Assembly (NCBI RefSeq): GCF_047228935.1
Contig: NZ_JBFEGG010000003.1
Span: forward strand, 372,001-436,000
Reading direction: 5' to 3'
Origin: Ornithinibacillus sp047228935
GTDB taxonomy: Bacteria > Bacillota > Bacilli > Bacillales > Amphibacillaceae
DNA length: 64,000 bases
Every line of letters begins with the position of its first letter. Position 1 is the first letter of the stretch. A program made the position numbers and the translations under genes. The notes under the pieces were generated by a model that searched no databases, was not told the origin of the DNA, and saw nothing but the letters and a program-made list of their open reading frames with translations. Below, one piece after another: positions 1-7,930 of the stretch.

Positions 1-1
1 T

Positions 2-532
2 GGGAAGCTGACAGGTTATCGGAAAATGGCTGAACAAGCGGTTAATACCGTCGTTAAGCAGTTAAAAGATGTGTATACGGAATCGGTAACGAAACATCTT
101 CCTATATCTGGTGGGGAGGTGAATGGTTCAAAAGGATTTGAAAAGTTTTTGAAGGAAAAAGTAGATCAAGGAGTGCTGTTAGGTATTGAATATAATGTGG
201 CCAGGCAATTAGTCAAAAGATATGGGGCTAATGTTGAAAAGGTATTTGAGTTGTTTGAAACGAATAAGTTAGAAGCTAGGGAAGAAGGAATTGACCCAGT
301 TGTTTTTGCACAGCTTTGTTATAGCATAGAAAATGAACTTGTTTATAAACCGACCGACTTCTTTATTAGAAGAACGGGTGCTTTATTTTTTAATATTAAT
401 TGGGTTAGAGAACATAAAGCAGGTGTGATTAAATACATGAGAAAAAAATTAAATTGGAACGCAGAACGAAACGTCGACTTTGCGAAAGAGTTGGATACTT
501 TACTGAAAGAGGCTGTAGAACCGACTAGTTAA
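2..532 (+). CDS. glpD: Aerobic glycerol-3-phosphate dehydrogenase, C-terminal part (cut by window edge)
   Basis: This is the last 176 codons of a GlpD-type flavoenzyme, which oxidises glycerol-3-phosphate to dihydroxyacetone phosphate and feeds electrons to the membrane quinone pool. Reading begins inside the conserved GGKLTGYRKMAE segment and runs through the C-terminal cap domain (HLPISGGEV, TDFFIRRTGALFF). The same landmarks occur in the complete glpD at 44147-45799, but the two copies differ at many positions, so they are paralogs and not a recent duplication. The start and any leader lie outside the window. A hairpin follows the stop. The assignment is firm for the family; which copy serves glycerol growth cannot be told. 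Confidence 0.93.
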   Translation, partial: GKLTGYRKMAEQAVNTVVKQLKDVYTESVTKHLPISGGEVNGSKGFEKFLKEKVDQGVLLGIEYNVARQLVKRYGANVEKVFELFETNKLEAREEGIDPVVFAQLCYSIENELVYKPTDFFIRRTGALFFNINWVREHKAGVIKYMRKKLNWNAERNVDFAKELDTLLKEAVEPTS

Positions 533-536
533 TAAA

Positions 537-576
537 AAGGTCTCCCCACTATGAAATTTTTAGGGGAGGCTTTTTC
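537..576 (+). terminator. Rho-independent terminator after glpD fragment
   Basis: CTCCCC (542-547) pairs with GGGGAG (563-568) and is followed by a T run. Confidence 0.8.
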
Positions 577-679
577 TAATGACTACTTAGCTATTATGTA
601 ACATCCCAAACTTAGTATATAATTTCACCTATAAGTATGGTATACTTCTAGCGATATGTGAAAAAATAGGGGGATATGC

Positions 680-1690
680 ATGCAACCAGTAGAAAAAAAG
701 GAAAAACAAGCACAAACTAATAATGTTATCCCTTTTATCCCTACAGGTGATTTCTATTTTGCAAAAGGTGTAGAAGCGTTTCGTAAAAGAAAGTTTGATG
801 TTGCATTAAAATGGTTAACAAAAGCGGTAGAAACCGCCCCAGATAATCCATTATACCAATGTCAAATGTCAATCATCTATACAGAAACCGGTTCTTTTCA
901 TAAGGCAAATCAAATTTTAACGAATGTATTACAAGCTACAGGTGACCAATATGTAGATTGTTATTATTTACTTGCAAATAATTATGCCCACTTGGGACTT
1001 TTAAATGATGCGAAGAAATTTGCTGTGTCATATTTAGATAAGGAACCTGATGGTGATTTTAGTGACGATGCTAAATCATTATTGCAGTTAATTGAAATAG
1101 ATGATGACATGGAGGATGATGATTGGGAGCTTGATGAAGAGGATGAACTCTTAGTATATCAAGAGACGGTATTTCATCATTTAGAAAATAGTGAATGGGA
1201 TAAAGCTTTAGCTTTATTAGAGGAAATGATTTTACTTTTTCCCGAGCATAAAATAGCTCATCATGAATATACATTTGCACTCTTCTTTTCAGGTAGAAAA
1301 GAGGAAGCTATTGAAAAAGAGCTTGAATTATTTAAGGAAGATACAAATAATTTATACAGTCATACGAATCTAGCTGTTTTTTATTATGAGACAGGCAATG
1401 AAAGAGAATATGAAAAGCATATAGGTGCATTACTAAATATATACCCGATGCATGAACAACAAAAATTACGTATTGCTGTGACGTTAGCTCGAACAGGATT
1501 ATCTGAAGAAGCATACAATCGTTTTCGTATGCTTGATAAAGGAATCGTGAAAAGTCATATTTCGTACTATCGTTGGTATAGTATGACAGCTTATCGTTTA
1601 GGTGAACCTTCAAAGGCATTAAGCTTATGGGAAGAAGGTTGTCGTAGACATCCTAAATTATCAGCTGAAGAAGGTCCTTGGAATTCTTGA
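680..1690 (+). CDS. TPR-repeat protein, YvcD-like
   Basis: This is a 336-residue soluble protein without signal peptide or membrane segment. It has tetratricopeptide-type helical repeats in two blocks: near residues 25-130 (for example ALKWLTKAVETAPDN) and 165-330. The blocks are split by a very acidic linker around residues 140-155 (DDDMEDDDWELDEEDE). TPR proteins usually act as protein-binding scaffolds; no enzyme motif is visible. Its place directly before trxB matches yvcD of B. subtilis, but the protein is shorter than I remember for YvcD. The start is supported by a GGGGGA ribosome site at 670-674. No partner or specific function can be read from the sequence. Confidence 0.8.
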   Translation: MQPVEKKEKQAQTNNVIPFIPTGDFYFAKGVEAFRKRKFDVALKWLTKAVETAPDNPLYQCQMSIIYTETGSFHKANQILTNVLQATGDQYVDCYYLLANNYAHLGLLNDAKKFAVSYLDKEPDGDFSDDAKSLLQLIEIDDDMEDDDWELDEEDELLVYQETVFHHLENSEWDKALALLEEMILLFPEHKIAHHEYTFALFFSGRKEEAIEKELELFKEDTNNLYSHTNLAVFYYETGNEREYEKHIGALLNIYPMHEQQKLRIAVTLARTGLSEEAYNRFRMLDKGIVKSHISYYRWYSMTAYRLGEPSKALSLWEEGCRRHPKLSAEEGPWNS

Positions 1691-1768
1691 GCATTTCAAT
1701 AGACGGGGAATGATAAATTTTATACCCTTTAGATAGAGTACTAATTGTTTTAGAAAGGGGCGTTAAAC

Positions 1769-2719
1769 ATGTCCGAAGAAAAAATATACGATTTAATTAT
1801 TGCCGGTGCAGGTCCAGCAGGTATGACTGCAGCACTTTACGCATCTAGAGCTAACTTGGATACGTTAATGATTGAACGTGGTATTCCAGGTGGACAAATG
1901 GCAAATACAGAAGACGTAGAGAATTATCCGGGCTATGATCATATTCTTGGACCGGATTTATCTAATAAAATGTTTGAGCATGCAAAGAAGTTTGGTGCTG
2001 AGTATGCATATGGTGATATAAAAAGTGTTGAGGACGAAGGAGATTATAAAGTAATCAATGCTGGTTCAAAAGTTTTTAAAACGAAAGCACTTATTATTGC
2101 TACAGGTGCCCAATATAAAAAACTCGGCATTCCTGGTGAAGAAGAATTAGGCGGTCGCGGTGTTTCGTATTGTGCAGTATGTGACGGTGCTTTCTTTAAG
2201 GAAAGAGAACTGATTGTCATTGGTGGAGGAGACTCCGCTGTTGAAGAGGGAGTTTACTTAACTAAATTTGCTAGTAAAGTAACTATTGTACACCGCCGTG
2301 AAGAGCTACGTGCACAAAAAATCCTTCAACAACGTGCTTTTGATAATGAAAAAGTTGATTTCATTTGGAATACAACAGCAGAAAAAATCAATGGTCCGGA
2401 AGGTAAAGTTTCCAGTGTTACACTAAAAGACTTGGTAACCGGTGAAACTTATGAAAAGCCTGCTGATGGTGTATTTGTTTATATTGGAATGGTACCATTA
2501 AGTGAACCATTTAAGTCGTTAGGTATTACAAATGATGAAGGATATGTAGTCACTAACGATAACATGGAAACTGCTATTCCTGGAATCTATGCAGCTGGTG
2601 ACATTCGCGACAAGAAGCTGAGACAAATCGTAACGGCAACCGGTGATGGATCGATTGCTGCACAAGCAGCTCAAGCATATATAGAGGAATTAGAAGAAAA
2701 AATAAAAGCGAAAAATTAA
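1769..2719 (+). CDS. trxB: Thioredoxin reductase (NADPH)
   Basis: A 316-residue low-molecular-weight thioredoxin reductase, which passes electrons from NADPH through FAD and a cysteine pair to thioredoxin in the cytoplasm. The FAD-binding GAGPAG lies at residues 11-16. The redox-active pair is CAVC, and the NADPH-binding GGGDSAVEEG and the HRR motif follow. The second FAD motif GIYAAGD is near residue 275. The length is standard. A strong ribosome site (AAAGGGGC) precedes the ATG. It sits between the TPR gene and rapZ as in B. subtilis. Confidence 0.97.
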   Translation: MSEEKIYDLIIAGAGPAGMTAALYASRANLDTLMIERGIPGGQMANTEDVENYPGYDHILGPDLSNKMFEHAKKFGAEYAYGDIKSVEDEGDYKVINAGSKVFKTKALIIATGAQYKKLGIPGEEELGGRGVSYCAVCDGAFFKERELIVIGGGDSAVEEGVYLTKFASKVTIVHRREELRAQKILQQRAFDNEKVDFIWNTTAEKINGPEGKVSSVTLKDLVTGETYEKPADGVFVYIGMVPLSEPFKSLGITNDEGYVVTNDNMETAIPGIYAAGDIRDKKLRQIVTATGDGSIAAQAAQAYIEELEEKIKAKN

Positions 2720-2792
2720 GGTAAATTTTGAAAGTAAAAACATCTTAACGTTGTTGTAACACGCACGAAACATTTATGGGGTACAATATAAT

Positions 2793-2866
2793 TAACTAAT
2801 TGACCCCCTTTTTAATAGATAGATTAGTTATTGGCGCAGATGTATATCATCTGCGTATTTTTTTTA
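2793..2866 (+). terminator. Two hairpins downstream of trxB, second a terminator
   Basis: TAACTAAT (2793-2800) and ATTAGTTA (2823-2830) form a perfect 8-bp inverted repeat. Right after it CGCAGATG (2835-2842) pairs with CATCTGCG (2848-2855), followed by a long T run, a typical rho-independent terminator. Confidence 0.75.
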
Positions 2867-2879
2867 TTTTTCTTACGAG

Positions 2880-2987
2880 AACTGCGGACCGAGCTGGTGA
2901 GCTTCTTCGGAACTAAAGCTCCTGTGGGATCTCACCTCGGCCTGTCCCCCTGCAGGAGTCTCCGTGTATTCGGGCCGCTTAGTACAA
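2880..2987. repeat. GC-rich interspersed repeat of the Bacillaceae type
   Basis: An island far richer in G+C than its AT-rich surroundings. On the minus strand it contains GGAGACTCCTGCAGGGGGAC followed by a GAGGTGAGATCCCACAGGAG segment. GGAGACTCC-type elements like this are scattered between genes in many Bacillaceae genomes (from memory). A diverged relative lies at 55979-56206. The open frame crossing it has no ribosome site and is not a gene. Confidence 0.7.
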
Positions 2988-3065
2988 AAAAATTTTTCAT
3001 CTATAATATAATCAACTATTCAATATTTACACTTTATCATCAAAACAGGAAAAATAATCATTTTC

Positions 3066-3136
3066 TTGTAGCATTAAATTAATTACATGTATAATAGATA
3101 TAGTAGTGTAAACTTTTGCTACATTCGAGATGTAGC
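3066..3136 (+). promoter_or_regulatory. Promoter and leader hairpin of the rapZ operon
   Basis: TTGTAG (3066-3071), an 18-bp spacer and TATAAT (3090-3095) form a sigma-A type promoter. GCTACAT (3118-3124) and ATGTAGC (3130-3136) make a 7-bp hairpin in the leader, before the ribosome site of rapZ. Confidence 0.65.
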
Positions 3137-3173
3137 TTTATATACTTTAAGCGAACGGTATGGGGTGAAGGAA

Positions 3174-4058
3174 ATGACAAATGTTGAGCAAGAAACAAAA
3201 ATGGTCATCATAACTGGAATGTCAGGTGCCGGTAAAACCGTCGCTATTCAAAGTTTTGAAGACTTAGGCTACTACTGTGTAGATAATTTACCACCTGCAT
3301 TATTGCCGAAGTTTTTAGAATTAATGCGAGATTCTACAAATAATATTCATAAAGTTGCACTTGTTATGGATCTTCGTGGGAGAGAATTTTTTGATTCGTT
3401 ATTTGAAGCACTTGATATTTTAAGTGAAGAAGAGTGGTTAGATGAGCACATCTTATTCCTTGATGCAAACGATGAAAAGCTTGTTACAAGATATAAAGAA
3501 ACAAGACGCTCCCATCCTTTGGCTATTGGAGATTTACCACTTAAAGGGATTAAACAAGAACGTCAAATACTCGATGAAATGCGAGGACGTGCACATAAAG
3601 TTATCGATACAACTAATTTGAAACCACGTCAATTACGTGAAAAAATCCTTAAATTTTATTCCGAGGAGAAACAGGAGATTTTCTCGGTAAATATGGTATC
3701 CTTCGGCTTTAAATATGGAATTCCAATTGATGCTGATCTAGTGTTTGATGTGCGTTTTCTTCCTAATCCACATTATGTTGCCAATTTACAGCCTTTAACA
3801 GGTCTTAATCCGGATGTCTCCTCCTATGTTTTCAAGTGGTCAGAAACACAGAAATTCCAGGAAAAAGTGTTGGATTTATTGCAATTCATGCTTCCTCAAT
3901 ATAAAAAAGAAGGGAAGTCACAGCTTGTAATTGGAATTGGTTGTACAGGTGGACAACATCGCTCTGTTGCTTTGGCAGAGTATTTTGCTAAAAAATTAGC
4001 AGGTAATTATATTACGCATGTTACCCATCGAGATATCGAAAAAAGAAAGGGCCATTAA
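3174..4058 (+). CDS. rapZ: RNase adapter/nucleotide-binding protein RapZ (YvcJ)
   Basis: A 294-residue P-loop protein of the RapZ/YvcJ family. The N-terminal Walker A is GMSGAGKT and a Walker B-like segment follows. The C-terminal domain carries the conserved GCTGGQHRSVA stretch. In E. coli RapZ steers glmZ/GlmS control; in B. subtilis YvcJ has GTPase/ATPase activity and affects competence. The start at 3174 is chosen because GGGTGAAGG sits just upstream and the length then equals YvcJ; an upstream ATG in the same frame at 3087 lacks a ribosome site and lies on the -10 region. yvcK follows after 3 bases, so the two are co-translated. Confidence 0.95.
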   Translation: MTNVEQETKMVIITGMSGAGKTVAIQSFEDLGYYCVDNLPPALLPKFLELMRDSTNNIHKVALVMDLRGREFFDSLFEALDILSEEEWLDEHILFLDANDEKLVTRYKETRRSHPLAIGDLPLKGIKQERQILDEMRGRAHKVIDTTNLKPRQLREKILKFYSEEKQEIFSVNMVSFGFKYGIPIDADLVFDVRFLPNPHYVANLQPLTGLNPDVSSYVFKWSETQKFQEKVLDLLQFMLPQYKKEGKSQLVIGIGCTGGQHRSVALAEYFAKKLAGNYITHVTHRDIEKRKGH

Positions 4059-4061
4059 ATC

Positions 4062-5021
4062 ATGACAGAACAGAATCTACCACGAATTGTGGTTATTGGC
4101 GGAGGAACTGGGATGCCAGTTCTTTTGCGTGGTCTTAAAAATCTCCCAATAAAACTTAAAGCGTTAGTGACAGTTGCAGACGATGGTGGTAGCACTGGAA
4201 GAATTAGAAATGACTTGGCTATTCCGGCACCCGGCGATATTCGGAATGTTATCGCAGCAATGTCTGAAGTTGAACCGATGTTAGTACAGCTATTTCAACA
4301 TCGATTTGCAGATGGAAATGATCTATCAGGTCATTCCATGGGAAACCTACTATTAGCTGCAATGACTTCTATCACAGGAGACTTTTATACTGGAATTAAG
4401 GAGATTTCAAGGGTTTTAAACGTAAAGGGGAAGATTTATCCTATTTCTAATGAGAATATTTCATTGTGTGCAGAGATGAAGGATGGATCAATTGTGGAAG
4501 GGGAATCTAATATACCATTATCAGGTAAAGAAATAAAGCGTGTATTTTTGAATCCTGAAGATGTTTCGCCACTACCAAATGCGATAAAAGCAATTGAAAC
4601 AGCAGATTTAATTGTCATCTCACCTGGTAGCTTGTTTACTAGTATTATGCCAAACTTAATCATTCCTCAAATTGGTGAAGTTCTACAAAAAGCGAAAGCT
4701 AAAATTGTTTATGTTTGTAACGTGATGACTCAAGCTGGGGAAACTACAGGCTTTTCAGCAAGTGATCATGTACAAGCAATTATCAATCATGTAGGAAATA
4801 ATGTAATTGATGCAGTTGTAGTGAATAGAGAAAAAATCGCTCCCGAAATTCGTGATATTTATGCTGGGGAAAATGCAGAACCAGTTGTTTATGATGTTGA
4901 AAGATTATTGGATATGGGACTAGAAATTATAGAGGGCGATATAATTGATTACTCAAGGGGAACAATTCGCCATGATACAGAAAAAATTGCTAACCTTTTA
5001 TTTTCATTAATTAAAAAATAA
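4062..5021 (+). CDS. yvcK: Gluconeogenesis factor GlmR/YvcK
   Basis: A 319-residue protein of the YvcK/CofD-like family. Conserved pieces are GGGTGMPVLLRGL near the N-terminus, DDGGSTGRIR, PGDIRN and HSMGNLLL. In B. subtilis this protein binds UDP-GlcNAc and adjusts carbon flow into amino-sugar and peptidoglycan precursors through GlmS; it is needed on gluconeogenic carbon sources. It is the middle gene of the rapZ-yvcK-whiA cluster, 3 bases after rapZ and 18 bases before whiA, the arrangement of most Firmicutes. Confidence 0.96.
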   Translation: MTEQNLPRIVVIGGGTGMPVLLRGLKNLPIKLKALVTVADDGGSTGRIRNDLAIPAPGDIRNVIAAMSEVEPMLVQLFQHRFADGNDLSGHSMGNLLLAAMTSITGDFYTGIKEISRVLNVKGKIYPISNENISLCAEMKDGSIVEGESNIPLSGKEIKRVFLNPEDVSPLPNAIKAIETADLIVISPGSLFTSIMPNLIIPQIGEVLQKAKAKIVYVCNVMTQAGETTGFSASDHVQAIINHVGNNVIDAVVVNREKIAPEIRDIYAGENAEPVVYDVERLLDMGLEIIEGDIIDYSRGTIRHDTEKIANLLFSLIKK

Positions 5022-5039
5022 GGTAAAGGAGGGTAAATA

Positions 5040-5987
5040 ATGTCCTTTGCTTCTGAAATTAAAAAAGAACTAACTTCTTATGAAAATGAAGATTGTTGTT
5101 CCTATGCAGAACTAGCTGCTTTAATTCGGATGAATGGTACAGTTTCCTTATCAAACTTTCGTTATACTTTAGATGTTCAAACAGAAAATGCAGCCATAGC
5201 TAGACGTATTTACACGTTAATTAAGGCTAGCTTTTCCCCAATTCCTGTTGAGCTATTAGTTCGGAAGAAAATGAAGCTTAAAAAAAATAATGTCTATATT
5301 GTCCGATTAAAGGAAGACGTCCATGAAATGCTAACGGAATTAGGGATTATGAAAGATTCCTATACATTCGTACGAAATATTTCCTCTCAATACTTAGAAA
5401 AAGAGTGCTGCAAGAAAGCGTATTTACGTGGAGCCTTTCTTGCTGGCGGTTCAATTAATAACCCAGAAACTTCTTCTTACCACCTGGAAATTTCTAATAC
5501 GAATGAAGAACATAATGATGCATTAAGTGAACTGTTAAATTCCTTTGGGTTACGTGCAAGAGTATTGGAAAGGAAAAAGGGGTTTATCGTTTACATGAAA
5601 GAAGCGGAGAAAATTACCGAGTTCTTAAGTATTATTGGAGCGAATAATGCCCTTTTTAAATTTGAGGATGTACGAATTGTTCGAGATATGCGTAACTCTG
5701 TTAACAGATTAGTAAACTGTGAGACAGCTAATCTGAATAAAACGATTGGTGCTGCTTTCCGTCAAATTGAAAATATTAAATTGATTGAAAATACCGTTGG
5801 TCTAGAAGCGTTACCTGACAAGCTACGCGAGGTTGCGATATTACGTGTTCAGCACGAGGATGTATCGTTAAAAGAACTTGGCGAGCTAGTAAGTAGTGGT
5901 AAAATTTCTAAGTCGGGTATAAATCATCGATTAAAGAAAATAGATGAATTTGCAGAAAAAATTAAACAAGGTGAAATTTTGTCTTAA
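5040..5987 (+). CDS. whiA: DNA-binding protein WhiA
   Basis: A 315-residue WhiA protein: an N-terminal LAGLIDADG-like fold (around residues 20-200, including LRGAFLAGGSINNPE) and a C-terminal helix-turn-helix (SLKELGELVSSGKISKSGIN, near residues 275-300). In Streptomyces WhiA is a sporulation activator; in Bacillus it affects cell division and chromosome segregation. A GGAGGG ribosome site at 5028-5033 fixes the start. It is the last gene of the rapZ cluster; crh follows after about 100 bases with its own ribosome site. Confidence 0.96.
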   Translation: MSFASEIKKELTSYENEDCCSYAELAALIRMNGTVSLSNFRYTLDVQTENAAIARRIYTLIKASFSPIPVELLVRKKMKLKKNNVYIVRLKEDVHEMLTELGIMKDSYTFVRNISSQYLEKECCKKAYLRGAFLAGGSINNPETSSYHLEISNTNEEHNDALSELLNSFGLRARVLERKKGFIVYMKEAEKITEFLSIIGANNALFKFEDVRIVRDMRNSVNRLVNCETANLNKTIGAAFRQIENIKLIENTVGLEALPDKLREVAILRVQHEDVSLKELGELVSSGKISKSGINHRLKKIDEFAEKIKQGEILS

Positions 5988-6093
5988 CTTAATTGTCATT
6001 TAAAATATTCATGATATAATAGTGTATCATGAATATTTTTTTAATTATGCATCAATTTGGTTTTTGCTTAACATAGGGGAGGATGAGAAGAAT

Positions 6094-6348
6094 ATGGTGG
6101 AGAGAGTTGTTACAGTTGAGCTTGAGTCGGGGCTGCAGGCAAGACCTGCTGCACAGTTTGTGCAAGAAGCAAATCGATATGCTGCGCATTTATTTCTAGA
6201 GAAAGAGGGTAAACGAGTAAATGCAAAAAGCATTATGGGGTTAATGAGTCTGGCAATTACGACTGGGGAGTCCATTAAATTAATTGCTGACGGTTCTGAT
6301 GAGGAAGTGGCACTAAATCACTTAGTATCATTTGTTAGCAAAAAGTAG
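6094..6348 (+). CDS. crh: Catabolite repression HPr-like protein Crh
   Basis: An 84-residue HPr-fold protein. Residue 15 is glutamine (GLQARPAAQ) where true HPr has the phosphocarrier histidine, and serine 46 is kept (AKSIMG). That pairing defines Crh, which takes no phosphate from enzyme I but is phosphorylated on Ser46 by HPr kinase and then acts as a CcpA corepressor. The start at 6094 follows AGGGGAGGATG and gives the normal length. The position after whiA matches B. subtilis. Relevant here because several candidate CcpA sites lie in the window. Confidence 0.95.
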   Translation: MVERVVTVELESGLQARPAAQFVQEANRYAAHLFLEKEGKRVNAKSIMGLMSLAITTGESIKLIADGSDEEVALNHLVSFVSKK

Positions 6349-6397
6349 TTTTTTAATTAACTTACTATGTGAAGTAGATAACATTATGAATGAAAAT

Positions 6398-6430
6398 GAG
6401 GGTGAATCCATTCGGATCCACCCTCTCTTC
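6398..6430. terminator. Terminator hairpin between convergent crh and clpP
   Basis: GAGGGTG (6398-6404) pairs with CACCCTC (6419-6425), with ATCC/GGAT inside. It sits between two genes that face each other and may serve both. Confidence 0.7.
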
Positions 6431-6433
6431 TCA

Positions 6434-7021
6434 TTATTCAGGCTTACGTTCTAACACTTTATCAATTAAACCATATTCTACTGCACCAGCAGCTGTCATG
6501 AAGTTATCACGTTCAGTATCACGATTAATTACTTCAATTGGTTGACCTGTACGTTCTGAAAGAATTTTGTTTAAGTTTTCTCTCATTTGAATGATACGTC
6601 TAGCATGGATCTCAATGTCAGTTGCTTGACCTTGAGTACCACCTAATGGTTGGTGAATCATTACTTCACTGTTCGGTAAAGCAAAACGTTTCCCCTTAGC
6701 ACCAGCTGCAAGCAAGAAAGCACCCATTGATGCAGCCATACCTGTACAAATTGTAGATACATCAGATTTAATAAATTGCATTGTATCATAAATTGCCATA
6801 CCAGCTGTAATGGATCCACCTGGTGAATTAATGTATAAAGAGATATCTTTCCCAGGATCTTCTGCTTCTAGGAAAAGTAATTGTGCAACGATTGAATTTG
6901 CAACATTATCATCAATTGCACTTCCTAACATAATGATTCTGTCTTTTAATAAACGGGAATAAATATCATATGCGCGTTCACCACGATTTGTTTGTTCAAT
7001 AACTGTAGGTATTAAATTCAT
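6434..7021 (-). CDS. clpP: ATP-dependent Clp protease proteolytic subunit
   Basis: A 195-residue serine peptidase that forms the double-ring proteolytic chamber used with ClpC, ClpE or ClpX. The nucleophile serine lies in AASMGAFLL, the histidine in MIHQPLGG, and the aspartate in the RDTERDNFM region. Length and N-terminus (MNLIPTVIEQTNRGERAYDIYSRLL) are standard. A strong AGGAGG ribosome site precedes it. A CtsR operator overlaps its promoter, so heat and protein-damage induction is expected. Confidence 0.98.
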   Translation of the reverse strand: MNLIPTVIEQTNRGERAYDIYSRLLKDRIIMLGSAIDDNVANSIVAQLLFLEAEDPGKDISLYINSPGGSITAGMAIYDTMQFIKSDVSTICTGMAASMGAFLLAAGAKGKRFALPNSEVMIHQPLGGTQGQATDIEIHARRIIQMRENLNKILSERTGQPIEVINRDTERDNFMTAAGAVEYGLIDKVLERKPE

Positions 7022-7074
7022 TGGAATTCCTCCTTAATCTTTTCTATGGATATATCCAATCTTTGGATAATTTC

Positions 7075-7104
7075 ATCATATAACAATGGTCAATTAAGGT
7101 CAAA
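7075..7104 (-). promoter_or_regulatory. clpP promoter with CtsR operator
   Basis: On the minus strand TTGACC (7098-7103), 17 bp and TATGAT (7075-7080) make a sigma-A promoter. The plus strand 7088-7104 reads GGTCAATTAAGGTCAAA, the tandem heptad (GGTCAAA-type) operator of the heat-shock repressor CtsR, lying over the -35. Confidence 0.85.
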
Positions 7105-7207
7105 CAAAAACGTTCGACTATTATTTCAAATTATGTATTAGGGAAAAATCATACTTTTCATGATGCCCTTTACCACAACGAAATAAACCTTTTCCAACTA
7201 AAATTAC

Positions 7208-7236
7208 TTGTTAATTGTGTTCGCAAACGTTATAAT
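7208..7236 (+). promoter_or_regulatory. Promoter of tRNA-Arg
   Basis: TTGTTA (7208-7213), a 17-bp spacer and TATAAT (7231-7236), about 40 bases before the tRNA. Confidence 0.7.
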
Positions 7237-7277
7237 AGCCTATGTGTCAGATTTTCTATTTGACCATCCTATATTGT

Positions 7278-7353
7278 GCGCCCATAGCTCAGCTGGATAG
7301 AGCACTGGTTTCCGGTACCAGGTTTGCCGGGGGTTCGAATCCCTCTGGGCGCG
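7278..7353 (+). tRNA. tRNA-Arg (anticodon CCG)
   Basis: A 76-nt cloverleaf. The acceptor stem is GCGCCCA with TGGGCGC, the anticodon stem CTGGT/ACCAG carries loop TTCCGGT, which gives anticodon CCG (reads CGG), and the T arm has GGTTCGAATCC. The 3' CCA is not encoded. Its 3' half and downstream terminator are copied at 8139-8225, which marks it as a phage attachment site. Confidence 0.95.
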
Positions 7354-7412
7354 TCTTACAAAATTAATAGTAGCAAGGGATAGAGAGTGATTTCTTCCCT
7401 TGCTTTTTTTAT
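7323..7412 (+). repeat. Attachment-type direct repeat, copy 1 (tRNA 3' end plus terminator)
   Basis: From the variable loop of the tRNA through the terminator at 7372-7411 (AGCAAGGGA paired with TCCCTTGCT, then T run). It matches 8139-8225 almost base for base over the last 55 bases. Confidence 0.8.
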
Positions 7413-7456
7413 CCAATTAGCCGTAGATAAAGAATTTTGTATATAATAGCTGCAAT

Positions 7457-7573
7457 TTATTGTATTCCTGAAATAACATAAGAATACATGTCTACGTTTT
7501 TTTGTATTGAACTATACTCCAATCGTTCTTGAACTACTTTCGGAAGCACTCCAGTACCTAAAAAGGTGTGCCA
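7457..7573 (-). pseudogene. Tyrosine-type phage integrase, C-terminal remnant
   Basis: Read on the minus strand, 38 codons end in a TAA at 7457-7459 and give the C-terminal signature of phage integrases: PKVVQERLEYSSIQKN then DMYSYVISGIQ. The family consensus is roughly HPKVVSERLGHSSIQITLDTYSHVLPGMQ, and the nucleophile tyrosine of the TYSHV-like element is still present. Upstream the frame meets a TAG at 7574-7576 and nothing of the catalytic N-terminal part can be found, so the gene is dead. Its place beside the tRNA fits the usual attL-int order. Confidence 0.72.
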
Positions 7574-7672
7574 CTAGATTTCCATTTAACTCTGCAAAAA
7601 TCATCTCCAAGCAAAAACTCAATTAAGCTTAATTTTTTCTGAATATGGGGTATACACGTTCTTGTTTTATGA

Positions 7673-7693
7673 TATAATAGGAACAAATGTTCT
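7673..7693 (+). promoter_or_regulatory. -10 element and LexA (DinR) box
   Basis: TATAAT (7673-7678) is followed at once by GGAACAAATGTTCT (7680-7693). GAAC-N4-GTTC is the core of the Gram-positive LexA operator, so the next two genes should be induced by DNA damage. Confidence 0.75.
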
Positions 7694-7709
7694 GTGGGGG
7701 TGGTCTGTG

Positions 7710-7925
7710 ATGAAAGGATTATTCTTACGTTCCATCGAAAATAAAGAGAAAATCATTATCTTTTATATGGACTCTAAAAGTCAAGTGACCCAAAGGTTTG
7801 TCCGTGTAATTAGCATGCGTGATGAATCTATTGTGGCTTTTTGCTATTGGCGTAAAAAGATTAGAACGTTTAAATTGGAGAATATCCTTTCAGCAGGACC
7901 AGTCAGAAAGAAATTGGGGGCATAA
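7710..7925 (+). CDS. Small WYL-like domain protein, SOS-linked
   Basis: A 71-residue basic protein (KIIIFYMDSKSQVTQRFVRV, then VAFCYWRKKIRTFKLENILSA). The pattern, with a short sheet, a Tyr/Cys/Trp core and RTFKLENI, is like the small WYL-domain proteins that sit next to YolD-like genes in Bacillus chromosomes and phages. WYL domains bind nucleic acid or nucleotides in larger regulators; the role of these small versions is unknown to me. The start at 7710 follows GGGGGTGG and stands 16 bases after a LexA box. The YolD-like gene begins 5 bases after its stop. Confidence 0.6.
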   Translation: MKGLFLRSIENKEKIIIFYMDSKSQVTQRFVRVISMRDESIVAFCYWRKKIRTFKLENILSAGPVRKKLGA

Positions 7926-7930
7926 TATGA

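Noticed and set aside
2831..3082. 83-codon open frame across the GC-rich repeat
   Set aside because: No ribosome site, composition follows the repeat, and it crosses a terminator and ends before the rapZ promoter.
3087..3173. Longer N-terminus for RapZ
   Set aside because: The upstream ATG sits on the promoter -10 and lacks a ribosome site; 3174 gives the family length.
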